64,000 bases of DNA from NCBI RefSeq assembly GCF_001625305.1, contig NW_017803898.1, forward strand, positions 179,050 to 243,049. The letters are read 5' to 3'. The translations under genes and the position numbers were made by a program. The notes below the pieces were generated by a model that had not been told where the DNA came from, made no database searches, and was given only the letters and a program-made list of their open reading frames with translations. Each line of letters starts with the position of its first letter. The stretch's first letter is position 1. This DNA comes from Branchiostoma belcheri (taxonomy: Eukaryota > Chordata > Leptocardii > Amphioxiformes > Branchiostomatidae). Below, in pieces: positions 1-12,100 of this stretch.

Positions 1-193
1 TTGATCTTATTTGTTTGAAACGTAAGAAGAAGAAATAGAGATACTACAGAGTGACGTACTTTGATATTGACCTTAATTTATTTCATGAAATTTAACTATG
101 ATCGTTAAATTTGGAGGTACGTGCTTTTACCTTTCAAAACAAGTTACTGATTGATGAATTTCTTCCAACTGTAAATTTCCCTCTTTCCCACAG
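1..193 (+). other. WDR35 intron, window edge
   Basis: Intronic sequence upstream of the first visible WDR35 exon; the acceptor is CCCACAG at 187-193. Bases 77-190 resemble one arm of the palindromic element at 37203-37305. No coding signal is visible. Confidence 0.7.
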
Positions 194-3100
194 AACAAGA
201 TGGTTCTGTACTGCCTGACTAACGTGACTGGTGCCGTGCGGATCGCGGGGATGGAGTGGTACAACGGAACAGACGGCTTCGTGGAGCCGAACTGCCCCTG
301 TCTGGCCATCTGCTTCGACAACGGCAGGTGTCAGATCATGAGGCACGAGTACGATGAAGGTAAGGGCAGTTTTGGTCGTTCATTTTGTGCTTTATTTTGT
401 GCTTGTCTTCTTGATCCCTCCCAAATGAAACCCATCTCCTTTAAGTCCCTCATTACTGTTTTTTCTTGGTGTCACTTCTTGTCTTCCCCTCCTTTTCTTC
501 ACTTGTAGTATCCTGTTGATATACTGTAATTTACTTTATGTTCATGATAGCAAAAGTTCATGGTCTGAGAAAAATTGAGGTGTTCACGGAACCATATGTT
601 CACGATGGTGGCAGGTGCAGAAAAAAAGTTGGTGAATTATTTGTTAATGGGAATGAAGTTCACGGTTCAGAAGTGACTGTGAAAACTCCAAAGTTAAATA
701 AAAGTCCCGTGAAAATATCAGGAATTACAGTACATGTATCTTGACCTGAACCTGAATGTGTCAAACCAGCACCCCCTCCTGTCTAATACAGTTGTGTTGT
801 AACTTGCACTTGTGTTTTACCCCCCTCCCTGCAGCCCCAGTGCCCCTTACTGTCTAACACAGTTGTATTTTACCCGTACAGCCCCAGTGCTAATTGACAC
901 GGGTATGCAGGTTGTCGGTATAGCGTGGAACCACTGTGGAGCTGTCATGGCGGTCGGCGGGTCCCAGAAGTCACAGCAGCAGGACCGCGACATCAACGTG
1001 GTGCAGTTCTACACACCGTTTGGAGAGGTCAGAAGCTCAGCCTTCCTGTCATAGATTTATTGAAACAACAGCAATTGTTAATGCCATGATAATGGTTAAA
1101 GTTCCAGCACAAAAGAGAATTGTTCTCACCTAGAGCTTTTGACCAGTCAGTATAGTCTTCCTTAGTGTGACATCAACATTGGGTCAAAGGTATCTGGTAA
1201 ATGATGCCAGTCACTGATGCACTTCAGAGAAGCTATGTGACAAGTCTCACTGAGGAAGACCGGAGGAAGACTGGTTGAAAGCTCTAGGTGAGAACAATTC
1301 TCTTGTGTTGGAACAAAAGTTTCAACTTCAAACATCAAATACTGATACAGCAATTTTCTTCTACACAACCAAATTTTCTCACCTAAGTGCTGACATTTCG
1401 GTGTCTATCAGACACCTTCCTCAGAGCTGTATCCTATACTTGACCAACCTGATGAAATTATTTTAAGGATCAAATCCTGATGCTTTATTGTTGTTTTTCC
1501 CAGCACCTGCGAACGCTGAAGGTCCCAGGGAAGTCCATGCAGTCAGTATCGTGGGAGGGGGGCAGTCTGCGTATCGCCCTGGCCGTGGACTCTTTCATCT
1601 ACTTTGCTAACATCAGACCTGACTACAAGGTAAGTCAGAAATGTTTATTTGACAGGGCTCGAAATACTTGGTGCATGTGCACCTTAGTGCACCCAAATTT
1701 GGAACTGTGTACCTAATTTTTTTCTGTGGGTGCACCCAAGTATTTTTATAGGTTTTTAGCATAATCTTAACATCAAATTAAGTGTCAGAAAAATAATAAA
1801 ATCATTGTTATAATACTTTTATTTAAAAATGAAGCAAAATTAGGTTTTCCTGACATTCTACTTGTTTTATCTTTATATGGTGGACCCAAAAAATTGGATT
1901 GAAAGTTTGAAGTCTTAACATGTAACTACCACCACAGATGAACTTTCATGATAGTATATGAAATGTTGTCATAAAAGTTCAGAAATGTGCTAAGAAATTT
2001 TTTCTTTCCTACCCCCCGTCCAGTGGGGTTACTGTTCCCACACTGTAGTGTACTCCTTCACCAAACCTGACAGGATGGAGCACTGTGTCGTCTTCTGGGA
2101 CACCAAGAACAACGAGGTAGGACTTCATAACAGTCTTTTTATCCTACAAACACAACAATAGTCCAGTTGCATAACTTTTGAACATTACTCAATACTGTTT
2201 AAATCCCTATATCCTAGCTTATTATGTTTACCGAAGGAAAACATATTGCTTCGGCTCAGTTTCTTCCTCTTCTTCTTCTTCCGTTCCAAACAAATAAGGT
2301 TAATGACCAGGACCGGACGTCTGTCACCATGGTAACTGGTGTTGGGTTACATAATGTTGCAAGTGCCATGCAGAACTGAGTTCAAGTGAGGCTGTATGGT
2401 CACCATATATATGAATGTGTTTGAGTAAGAATAAAGAACAAACAAAGCAGTTACTGTAGTTTGTTAAGCTGGACCATGTTGATAATTATTTATTTTACCT
2501 CCAGCGTTTTGTGAAGTATGTGAAGAACCTGATGTCCATCACAGCGTGTGGAGACTTCTGCTGCCTGTCCACGCGAGCGGACGACCAGAGCGGGCAGTAC
2601 GTGCTGGTGCTCTGTAACTCCATCGGCACACCGCTAGACTCCAAGTACATCGACATAGGTACGTCTGATGCAGGCCTCGAAATTAACTTTTCTTCCTATT
2701 GTCCCAGCTCTGTCCCAAAAATACATTTCTATTGTCTCTAAGTGAGGATGAACTGTCCCAACCTGTTTTTTGAGAAGTATTGTATGACTTCAACTTTAAG
2801 TCATTAACTTTATTTTGCTTACGTTTTGGCTCCCAGGTGCACTTATCATTGCAGAGTAGACAGGAAATTTGTTGTGACCGTCTGTCACCTTCCTCAGGGC
2901 AAATCTGACTTTCACATTGCACTGCAGCACAGGTACTAGGTACTGCTATAGATGCTTTCCCAAACGTACATCTACATGGTTACAGGGAACAATTTCTACA
3001 ATGCAGTCAAACAGTTGTCAAGAAAAAAACAAATAAAGAACCTCTTGTTCCCAGAGCCCCTGTACGTGACGATGACGGCGTCCCACATCATCGCGGCCTC

Positions 3101-6100
3101 TAAGGAGGCGTTCTACACGTGGCAGTACACCAGCCCGAAAAAACTGGCCATGATGGACGTGGGACAGTACAGCGCTCAGAGGAAGGACGGCAGGGAGAAG
3201 TCAGTAATTATATAACATTCACTATTTTACTCGTTTTGCCTTTGTGAGCACGTCAGCAGAACATACTGCACCTGCACGAAACCCGTAATGTATTGTGCAT
3301 AGCACTTAAGCAGAATGTCTCATATAAGGTTGGATTTGTGCATATAAGGTTAAAACTCCATCTGTAGTTTCCAAATGTTATGTCAAAAAAAATATTGTCT
3401 GCAACAGGCAAAATTCTGAAGCAACGTTGACCAAAACTCCAATTAAATCGTGAAAAATGGGGGTTTTGCGCAAGCGCAGTACGTTCTACAGACATGCTGC
3501 TTTTGTTGGATGTAATCAGTGTTTAAAACCATGTGTCCGTCTTTCTGTCATTTGACAGAATTTTGCTGCTTGTATTGAACAAAAATCATGCCAAATCTGT
3601 CTTATATGGTGAACAAAAATTGGTGTGTAAAGAGACGGAAGAGATTTCAGGAAAACAAAATGATGTTCAACTTGGTGTTGTTTATTTCCAGGCTGTTCCA
3701 TATAGATGACACCCCCACTGGAGCAGGGGAGGGGCTGACGGACTTCACCAAAGCTCTACAGGTAAACAGTTCTTGTAGACAAGTACATTATTGTTCTAAA
3801 AAAGTTCAAAGCTCTTTTTTTTTATCTTTTGCCAGTTGAAGCAAACCCTGAGGCTGCTATCAAGTTTTTTTGTAATCATGTCTTCCATGCCAAAACATTT
3901 TTATAAGGAATAAATGATCATTATGTATCCCTTGACATATTTCATCTGTCTTTTAATGACTCCTGCATAAGTCACACTTCATTTACCTGTTTGTTTTAAC
4001 ATTTGTTGAAATATGCTTGTGATATATCCTAGGATCATCCTTGCTACCAAGCTAACATCTGGGCTGGAGGCTTTTGTATTAATACGCTAGAAGACTCTTA
4101 AATTGTAGGCTGTTTTACTAAGAGACATTGCCTACAAATTTCATGGTACAAAGGGGCCTGGTAGCAAGATATTGGTTCTGAGTAACAAATCTTGGTTAAC
4201 AACATTACTTTCATACATATTTATAGTATTTACATATAATGTTGTCATTTGCATGTTTATTGTTATTTGTGAGTTTTGTTTATGTTTATGTGTGTTGTAC
4301 TCAATGTTCCTGCATACTTAACCCCCTTTAGGAGGGGCAAAAACTTCAGGTGAGAATGTTACCTGTCCACACCTGCGCACCGTCTGTAATCATGGCCTCA
4401 CCTGCTTACATGTTTGTAAACAGCATAAAAGTAACAAAAAGATGTTTGTAGCAAGTCTTTCTTTACAATCAAAAACATTCGGATTCTTCTAAAATGCTCA
4501 ATCACTTGTTGCGTTACATGCATCTACACATGTACACTGTATTGAAATTGATTTCTTCAAACATTTTGAAATCCAAATCATTAGTTTGAAAGTCTTGTCA
4601 AAATATTCTTTAATATTGCACAACTTCTGGCAAAGTGCTTTTCTTTTTTGCCTAAATTTTGTACTTTCATTGTGGATGTTATTTTGCAGTGAACAGTTTT
4701 TTTATAACATGCAAAATTTTGAGGAAAAGATTTGATTGTGATTGTCAAAAGAATGATTCACTTGAGTTGAAGAAATCATAATCTGCTGTTGTACTTAGTG
4801 TTGTAATCAGTGCTACAGATGTGGTCTTCTATCGTTATAATATTGTATTTATTTAAAGTGTTGTATTTCTTTCTTCAGCCCACCAGAGATCTCATTTGCT
4901 GTATCACTGCATCTGAGAAACTTCTAGTTGTGGTGAGTTGAACTCTAAAAACCATGATTTGTTAACCATGTAAAAGCACAGCCTTCTTTACTTGTTTTGC
5001 CATATATTTTCAGTTAGGTTTTGTGACACTGAAATGACAGCCCTTACTAATGACTGACATTTTATCAGATTACATTGACATTGGACACATACTCCTGTGA
5101 TTCTGAAATAAATTACATATTTGAATACAAAATAATTGACAATCTCTTGAATGTATGTTTTTCCTCCCTTTGTAGGCGCGTGAGTCAGGTACCCTGCATC
5201 GTTACACCATGCCTAACTTCGCCCTGGTGCACAAACACGTGCTGAACTGTCGTCCTCACCAGCTGGCTCTCAACTGTAACTCTTCGTAAGTTTGAATGAC
5301 ACTGCCAATGCATTTGTAATATCTATTACGTACATATGATGTTTATCAAAGGAAAGCATATTGTTTTTGCTACGTTTCCTCTTCTTCTCCAAACCAAAAA
5401 GGTCAATGACCTGAACTAGACGTCTGTCACCATGGTAACTAGTGTTGGGTTACATCATGTTGCAATTTTATAGCAGGAGGGATTTAGACTCCTGTCTGAC
5501 CATACATGTATATATGAATGTGTTTGAGTGAGAATTAACAGAGCAGATTTTATGCAAAGGTAAACATGCATTTGCTTTGCAAATGTTACCTTTTTAGTTA
5601 AAATCATTTTGAAATTCATAATCTGTTGCTTAACCATAGCTGTTGTGTTTTCCCACAGGAGACTGGCTGTAGTGGACATAGCAGGTGTGCTGACCTTCTT
5701 TGACCTTGACACGCGTGTGACGGACAGCACGGGGCAGGAGATCCTCGGGGAACATCTCAAGTTCGAGCGGAAGGACGTCTGGGACATGAAGTGGGCCGAG
5801 GTGAGGAAAAGTGCACTGAAACATTTGCATACACCAAAAAACTGTTACTCAAGCAACTGGATATGATTTTGGAAACGGTCAGATGTTTCAGGTAGCATCT
5901 ACTACCTTTTGTCAGTGACACTGGAGACTGCAGGAGAAATGCAGGTTTATAAGTACAAACCATTGATTGATATGCAAACAAGTCAGTACTTACTGTAGTT
6001 TAGCAGCATTTCTTATTTGAAAATTTTTTTATTTGCTCGCACACACTAGTTAGGTGGTATTCAGAGGATGTCATTTTATAAAATTAAGTCAGCGTGGCCT

Positions 6101-9100
6101 ATGTACATGCTATTCCCCTTTCCCAGGACAATCCTGAGCTGTTTGCTATGATGGAGAAGACGAGGATGTACATTTTCCGTAACCTGGACCCAGAGGAGCC
6201 CATCCTCAGCTCCGGATACATCTGTCACTTCGCAGACCTGGAGATACGGTCTGTCCTGCTGGATGAGATCATGAAGGAACCAGAACTGCCTAATAAGGAG
6301 TACATCATCGATATGGAGATCAAGGTAGGGAGGTTTTCACTGACACATCAAAAGAACGTACTGCACCTGCACAAAACCCATGATGTATTGTTCATAGCAC
6401 TTTGGCAGAACTTTGAGCATACTCTGACTGGAGTACTGTTTCCTGTTGCAATATAATAATGTAGGTGGCACTTTTGCGGCAAGAACACAATCCCAAACAT
6501 GGCTGAGTTTGTATCCCCCTCGTCCCGTTTCATCACTGGGGTTGACTGCTTCCTTTTTATTTCCTTTTCATAAAGGCTGGAGTTTCTTGATAGCTAGTCA
6601 CTGGAATCACTTATTTTACCATGCAGGTAAGTGCTAAGTAGTAAACTGCCAAATTTCATAATTTCATGAACACAACTCTTTTTGTCTGTTTCCTCAGTCC
6701 CTTAGAGACAGTCGTGACCTCCTGGAGAAGGTCGGCATCGCGGATGCTTCACAGTTCATCGAGGATAACCCTCATCCCAGGCTGTGGTAGGGACATAGAG
6801 CTTACTCAAAATTATATGTAGTATTATGGAATAGGTAGTACATACTGCTTTCTCTGTTTAGCACTCAGTATTCAAAATGGAGTATAGGAGTAAAACACAA
6901 ACCACTACCAAGAGACTAGCCCCTGCTGTAGTGGCCTGTGTGTATTGGAGTTTGGAGTTAAGAGTACATGAATGGAGGTTAAACATACTGTACCACACAC
7001 CACAATATTGCCCTGAAGAAGGTGACAGATGGTCACTGAAACGTTGGCTGAATAAAAGACTTGGTTGTGTAAAAAGAGTCTCTTTACTCAGTGACTTACC
7101 AACCTGTTGAAAATATTAACGGACACACCACTACCAGTGGACAAGCCCCCTGCTGTAGTGATTGCACATTGATAGCTCAAGGGCTACAGGATCTGGTGGG
7201 CGCTGCGCTAGACACTGCACATGGCCACAACACCAGGGCTACACACCTTCAGTTATTTTTTGAGATGTCTAGTTTACTTAGTTTAACCACTTGTGTGTTT
7301 TCCAGGCGGTTACTTGCCGAGGCAGCCCTGGAGAAGTTAGACCTGCCCACAGCTGAGCAGGCTTTTGTGAGGTGTAAGGACTACCAGGGCATCGAGTTTG
7401 TCAAGAAACTGGGCAACTTACAGGTGAGGAAAAAACTGTAAAAAGATGCAATCACTGGGGAAGTTTAGTTTTGACACACATTTAAAGTTAAACTTAAAAC
7501 ACACGGAATTGTTCTCACCTAGAGCTTTTGACCAGTCACACTGGTCTTCTTCAATAGACGGACCCAGTGAGACTTTTCACATGACTTCTGTGTTGATAGT
7601 TACATATTAAAAACTTTTGTTCCAGCACAAAGAGTACTGTAGTTTTCATCTTGAGCTTTTAACCAGTCACTCTGGTCTTCTTCAATAGACTGACCATTGA
7701 AATTGCGAGTCATGTTGGTTATGCATACACATGTAATATTATGTAGAAGTCAACAGACAAAATGTTGGTGGAGGGCTCTCTAACTGTTCACTTTGTTGTC
7801 GTTGGTCTTTCTTGAGAACACTTTATCAAGGTTTGGTCTTTTTTCTCCAGAGTGAAGCGATGAAGAATGCTGAAGTTGCTGCTTACTTTAAGAGGTTTGA
7901 GGAGGCTGAGAGAGTCTATCTGGACATTGACAGAAGGTAAAAAAAAGCTATTGAAGTGAATCTTCAATTTTTTCTCTTTGTATCTGCTGAAAAACATTAA
8001 AAAAAGCCATATCTTGTCACTAATCTCTAGCTTTCTCTCAGTGTTTTTCTTTTTGGCACATAGTTTTATAATGAAGTTCTTGACATTCTTTTAACTGGTA
8101 CGTCAATGAAGGTTAGACATCCTGGTAAAGAGATGCACAAGCAAACTGTTACTCAAGAAACTACAGATTCCATAGTAATTAGTCACTGACAAAAAATAGT
8201 GGATGCTACTTGAAATGATCTTTGAATGGGCATGTTGTGAACGTGGTGCTATGTTTCCCCAGGGACCTTGCTGTGAATCTGCGGGTGAAGCTGGGAGACT
8301 GGTTCCGTGTGGTTCAGCTGCTGAAGACGGGAAGCGGAGGGGGGGAGGACCAGCTTCTGGAGCAGGCCTGGAACGCCATCGGGGACTACTACGCTGACAG
8401 ACAGAAATGGTAAAATATTTTTTACCGGTAGATTATCAGTGAATTTTTGAAGAAAACGAAGATATAAATCGTAGTATTTAGTATATTATAAGGGACTTAA
8501 TATGGTACTGTGGAACTTCCGGTTTTGATACCTCCTGATCTGGACATGCAAGAATAATGATTGAGTGGTAGATACAAAATGTACCTCTTGTGCTCAGAAA
8601 GACGTGACGTGAGTTTTGGCCCCCTATGTACCTGTATATTTTACCAGCACATTGGCAGAACATACTGCACCTGCGCCAATCCCGTAATGTACTGTGCATA
8701 GCACTTTGGCAGTCTGTCTCATATAAGGTCTTATTCACGTATATAAGATTAACACCCTGTCTGTAGTTTCCAAATGCTATGTCAGAAAAGATATCCTCTG
8801 CATCAGGCAAATTTCTGATCATGCAACATTGACCAGACTTCCAAAGGAAATCCTTAAGTTCATAAATATTACACCAGAAACTTGTTTCAGAAATATCAGG
8901 TCCAAAGATAGTTTTCAAAACTGTTTTTAACGCAAATTTACATGTCTGTGACCTCCACAGGCAGAACGCGGTGACGTACTATGTCCAGGGTCGTAACCAG
9001 GAGCGACTAGCGGAGTGTTACTACATGCTGGAGGACTACCCCGGGTTAGAGAGTCTGGTGCACTCCCTACCCGAGAACCACAAACTGCTGCCTGTGAGTA

Positions 9101-12100
9101 AAGATCTCAAATACACAATGGTCCTATTATAGGTAGTAACAATTTGTTTGTTACATAAATTTAACATTTCCAATAAAAAAGTTGTTTATTAATATTTGTT
9201 TATTTGGATTTTCCTCAAAGTAAAGGCAAAACAGGTGTACCTTTACAAGTTGCCCTCACCCATACAAAAAATACAACAACAAAATATACATTAGTCAAAG
9301 TCAGCAATATATAAAAATACACAAAACAGATGATAAATTAGATAAATTAATAAATGAAGGTATGTAATAAATCATGTTGAATCAAGAATTTGATGCAGTG
9401 TGCACCTGTCAGTATCCTTGGTGAAAGACAAGCAAGAAAAGTTGTTGGTTTTGCACATGGTTTTTCTATCTAATGTATGTGTTAGATCATTGCCTTGAGT
9501 TTTAACATTTTAACCAAGTGTTTGTTTGTTTGTTTGTTTGTGTTTCCTACAGGAGATTGCGGCCATGTTTGTGACTGTAGGCATGTGTCAGCAGGCTGTA
9601 GCAGCTTACTGTAAGGTGAGGAACAAATTTCTTTATTCACAACCGCTTGTTTAACAGTATCTGTCTCATCATACAACTTTGATGTAAAAGTTAAGAACTT
9701 GTATCTAAAATCCATGAGTAATTTTTTTCTTTACCTGCCCAGTGTAACAGGGTGAAGGCAGCTGTGGACTGTTGTGTCCAGCTCAACCAGGTGAGAAATA
9801 TCAGATTGCTTTGTTGTAATCTTGTTGAAAATAACATTCCACAGTTTTTGGTTTCTGATCAATAACTGATATACATTTGTACCCTGTCCATATTTCTGTC
9901 ATAGTTTATTAGAATAGGCAAGTATTATTGTATTGATTACATTGTTATTGTTGCCATACATTGTACCCTGTACAACTGTCGAGCAATTATGTTCGAAAAT
10001 AAACACATAGAAAGTTTACATGCCCGGAGGCTAATTGCAAATACATTGGTACAAACAACATGTATGAAAAATGATATGAGAGTCGTGATACGTGATACTA
10101 TATTCTACAACATACCTGGTACTAATTTCTATAATATGGGGGTTCTTTGATTTTAGTAGTAAAATTGATTTACTGCAAAACGTATGTCCTGTCCTATCCA
10201 GTGGAACCAGGCTGTAGACCTGGCGAAGGCTCACAACATGAAGGAGATCGACTCCCTCCTGGCCAAGTACGCCTCCCACCTGCTGGAGAAGGACAAGATC
10301 GTGAACGCCATTGAGCTGTACAGGAAGGCTAACCACTTCTTAGACGCCGCCAAGCTGCTCTTCAAGGTACTGCAGGCTTGTTCTTCAAGACGCCTTGAAA
10401 ACAATCTTATGATTGTTAATTCTATTGTAAGTTATAAAATGGAGAAACCTTTAAGGTTTATTATGTTTACCTATGCGGAAGGAAAACATCTTGTTTTTGC
10501 TGTGTTTCCTCTTCTTCTTCTCCTAACAAATAAGGACAATGACCTGAACCAAACATCTGTCACCGTAGTAACTAGTGTTAGGTTACATCATGTTGCAATT
10601 TTATAGCAGGAGGGATTTAGAGTCCTGTCACCATATACATGTATATGAATGTGTTTGAGTAAGAATTAACAGAGCAGACCATGTAATTTTATCACAAACT
10701 TTTGGATTGCTAGTTACACATATTATAGACAGCAGAAAATAGTCAATTCTGCCCACTGACAAAAGGGATGAGAAAAAAAGGATACATTTTGATAACCCAT
10801 TTTTCCAGATCGCAGAAGATGAGACAAAGAAGAAGACGAAGCCCCTGAGGATTAAGAAGTTGTACGTCTTGGCTGCTCTGCTGGTGGAGAAGTACCATGA
10901 ACAGATGAAACTCACCTCCAAGTCCAAGGCCAAGGGCAAGAGACAAGAGGTCAGTGCTACTCTGAGTCTCATTGTCATTGATAGGTTTGAGTTGTTGGAG
11001 GAAAAAAACATGTTTTGCTCATGAAATGCAATATATAGTTTTAGAGTCATATATATTGTTGTCTTATATTGCACAGTTTTCCTTAGAATCATTATAAGAA
11101 TTTGTTAAACTTAAAAGGTTCCGATTCTATTGAGTGCGAGATGATGTAACCTCGTTCTTACATGTTTAGTTTTAGAGAGTAGGCTGGTAAGTAGCTACAA
11201 TAAGGTGTCTGATTCCCAATCGGCTTATGACGTGCATTCCATATAGAATAGGATGTTAAGATGGCTGTACGGCTAATGTCTCTAAGGCAGTCCTTTGGTT
11301 TTCTCTCAGTTTTGTCTTACATGTAACTACATTGAATAATGTCCTGAGTCTGAGATTCCTTACATTGTACCATGTACCATTGTTTAGCAATAAAGTTCAT
11401 TCACATATTTCCCCTCTCCAGGCCAGCTCAGCCCTGGCCGGGTTACTAGAAGAGGATGCGTCGACGATGGACTCTAAAGTGATCGACAACGCGTGGCGCG
11501 GCGCAGAGGCGTACCACTTCTACATCCTGGCCCAGCGACAGCTGTACAACGGGTACGTGGTTGGTTGATTCAAACTGTAGGCCTCCTCTCATTGGTTTAT
11601 TTGACATTCCAACTCCCTCATTTTGATGGCTCATTGGTTGGTTCAAAATGCCAATCCATGATTGGTTGATTCAAACTGAAGACTTCCTCTCATTGGGTCA
11701 TTTGACATTCCAACTCCCTCATTTTGATGGCTCATTGGTTTGGTCAAAATGCCAATCCATGATTGGTTGATTCAAACTGAAGACTGCCTCTCATTGGTTG
11801 ATTTGACATTCCATCTCCCTCATTTTGATGGCTCATTGGTTTGGTCAAAATGCCAATCCATGATTGGTTGATTCAAACTGAAGACTACCTCTCATTGGTT
11901 GATTTGAGATTCCAACTTACTCATTCTGATGGCTTATTGGTTTGGTTACAATGTCATGCCGTGATCCAGGTATGTGGACGCCGCCATGAAAACTGCGCTG
12001 CACCTGAGGGAATATGAGGACATCATTGATCCTGTGGACATCTACTCTCTACTCGGTGGGTGATTTTTATTTTTGCCTTCACAATATAAATATATTGTTT

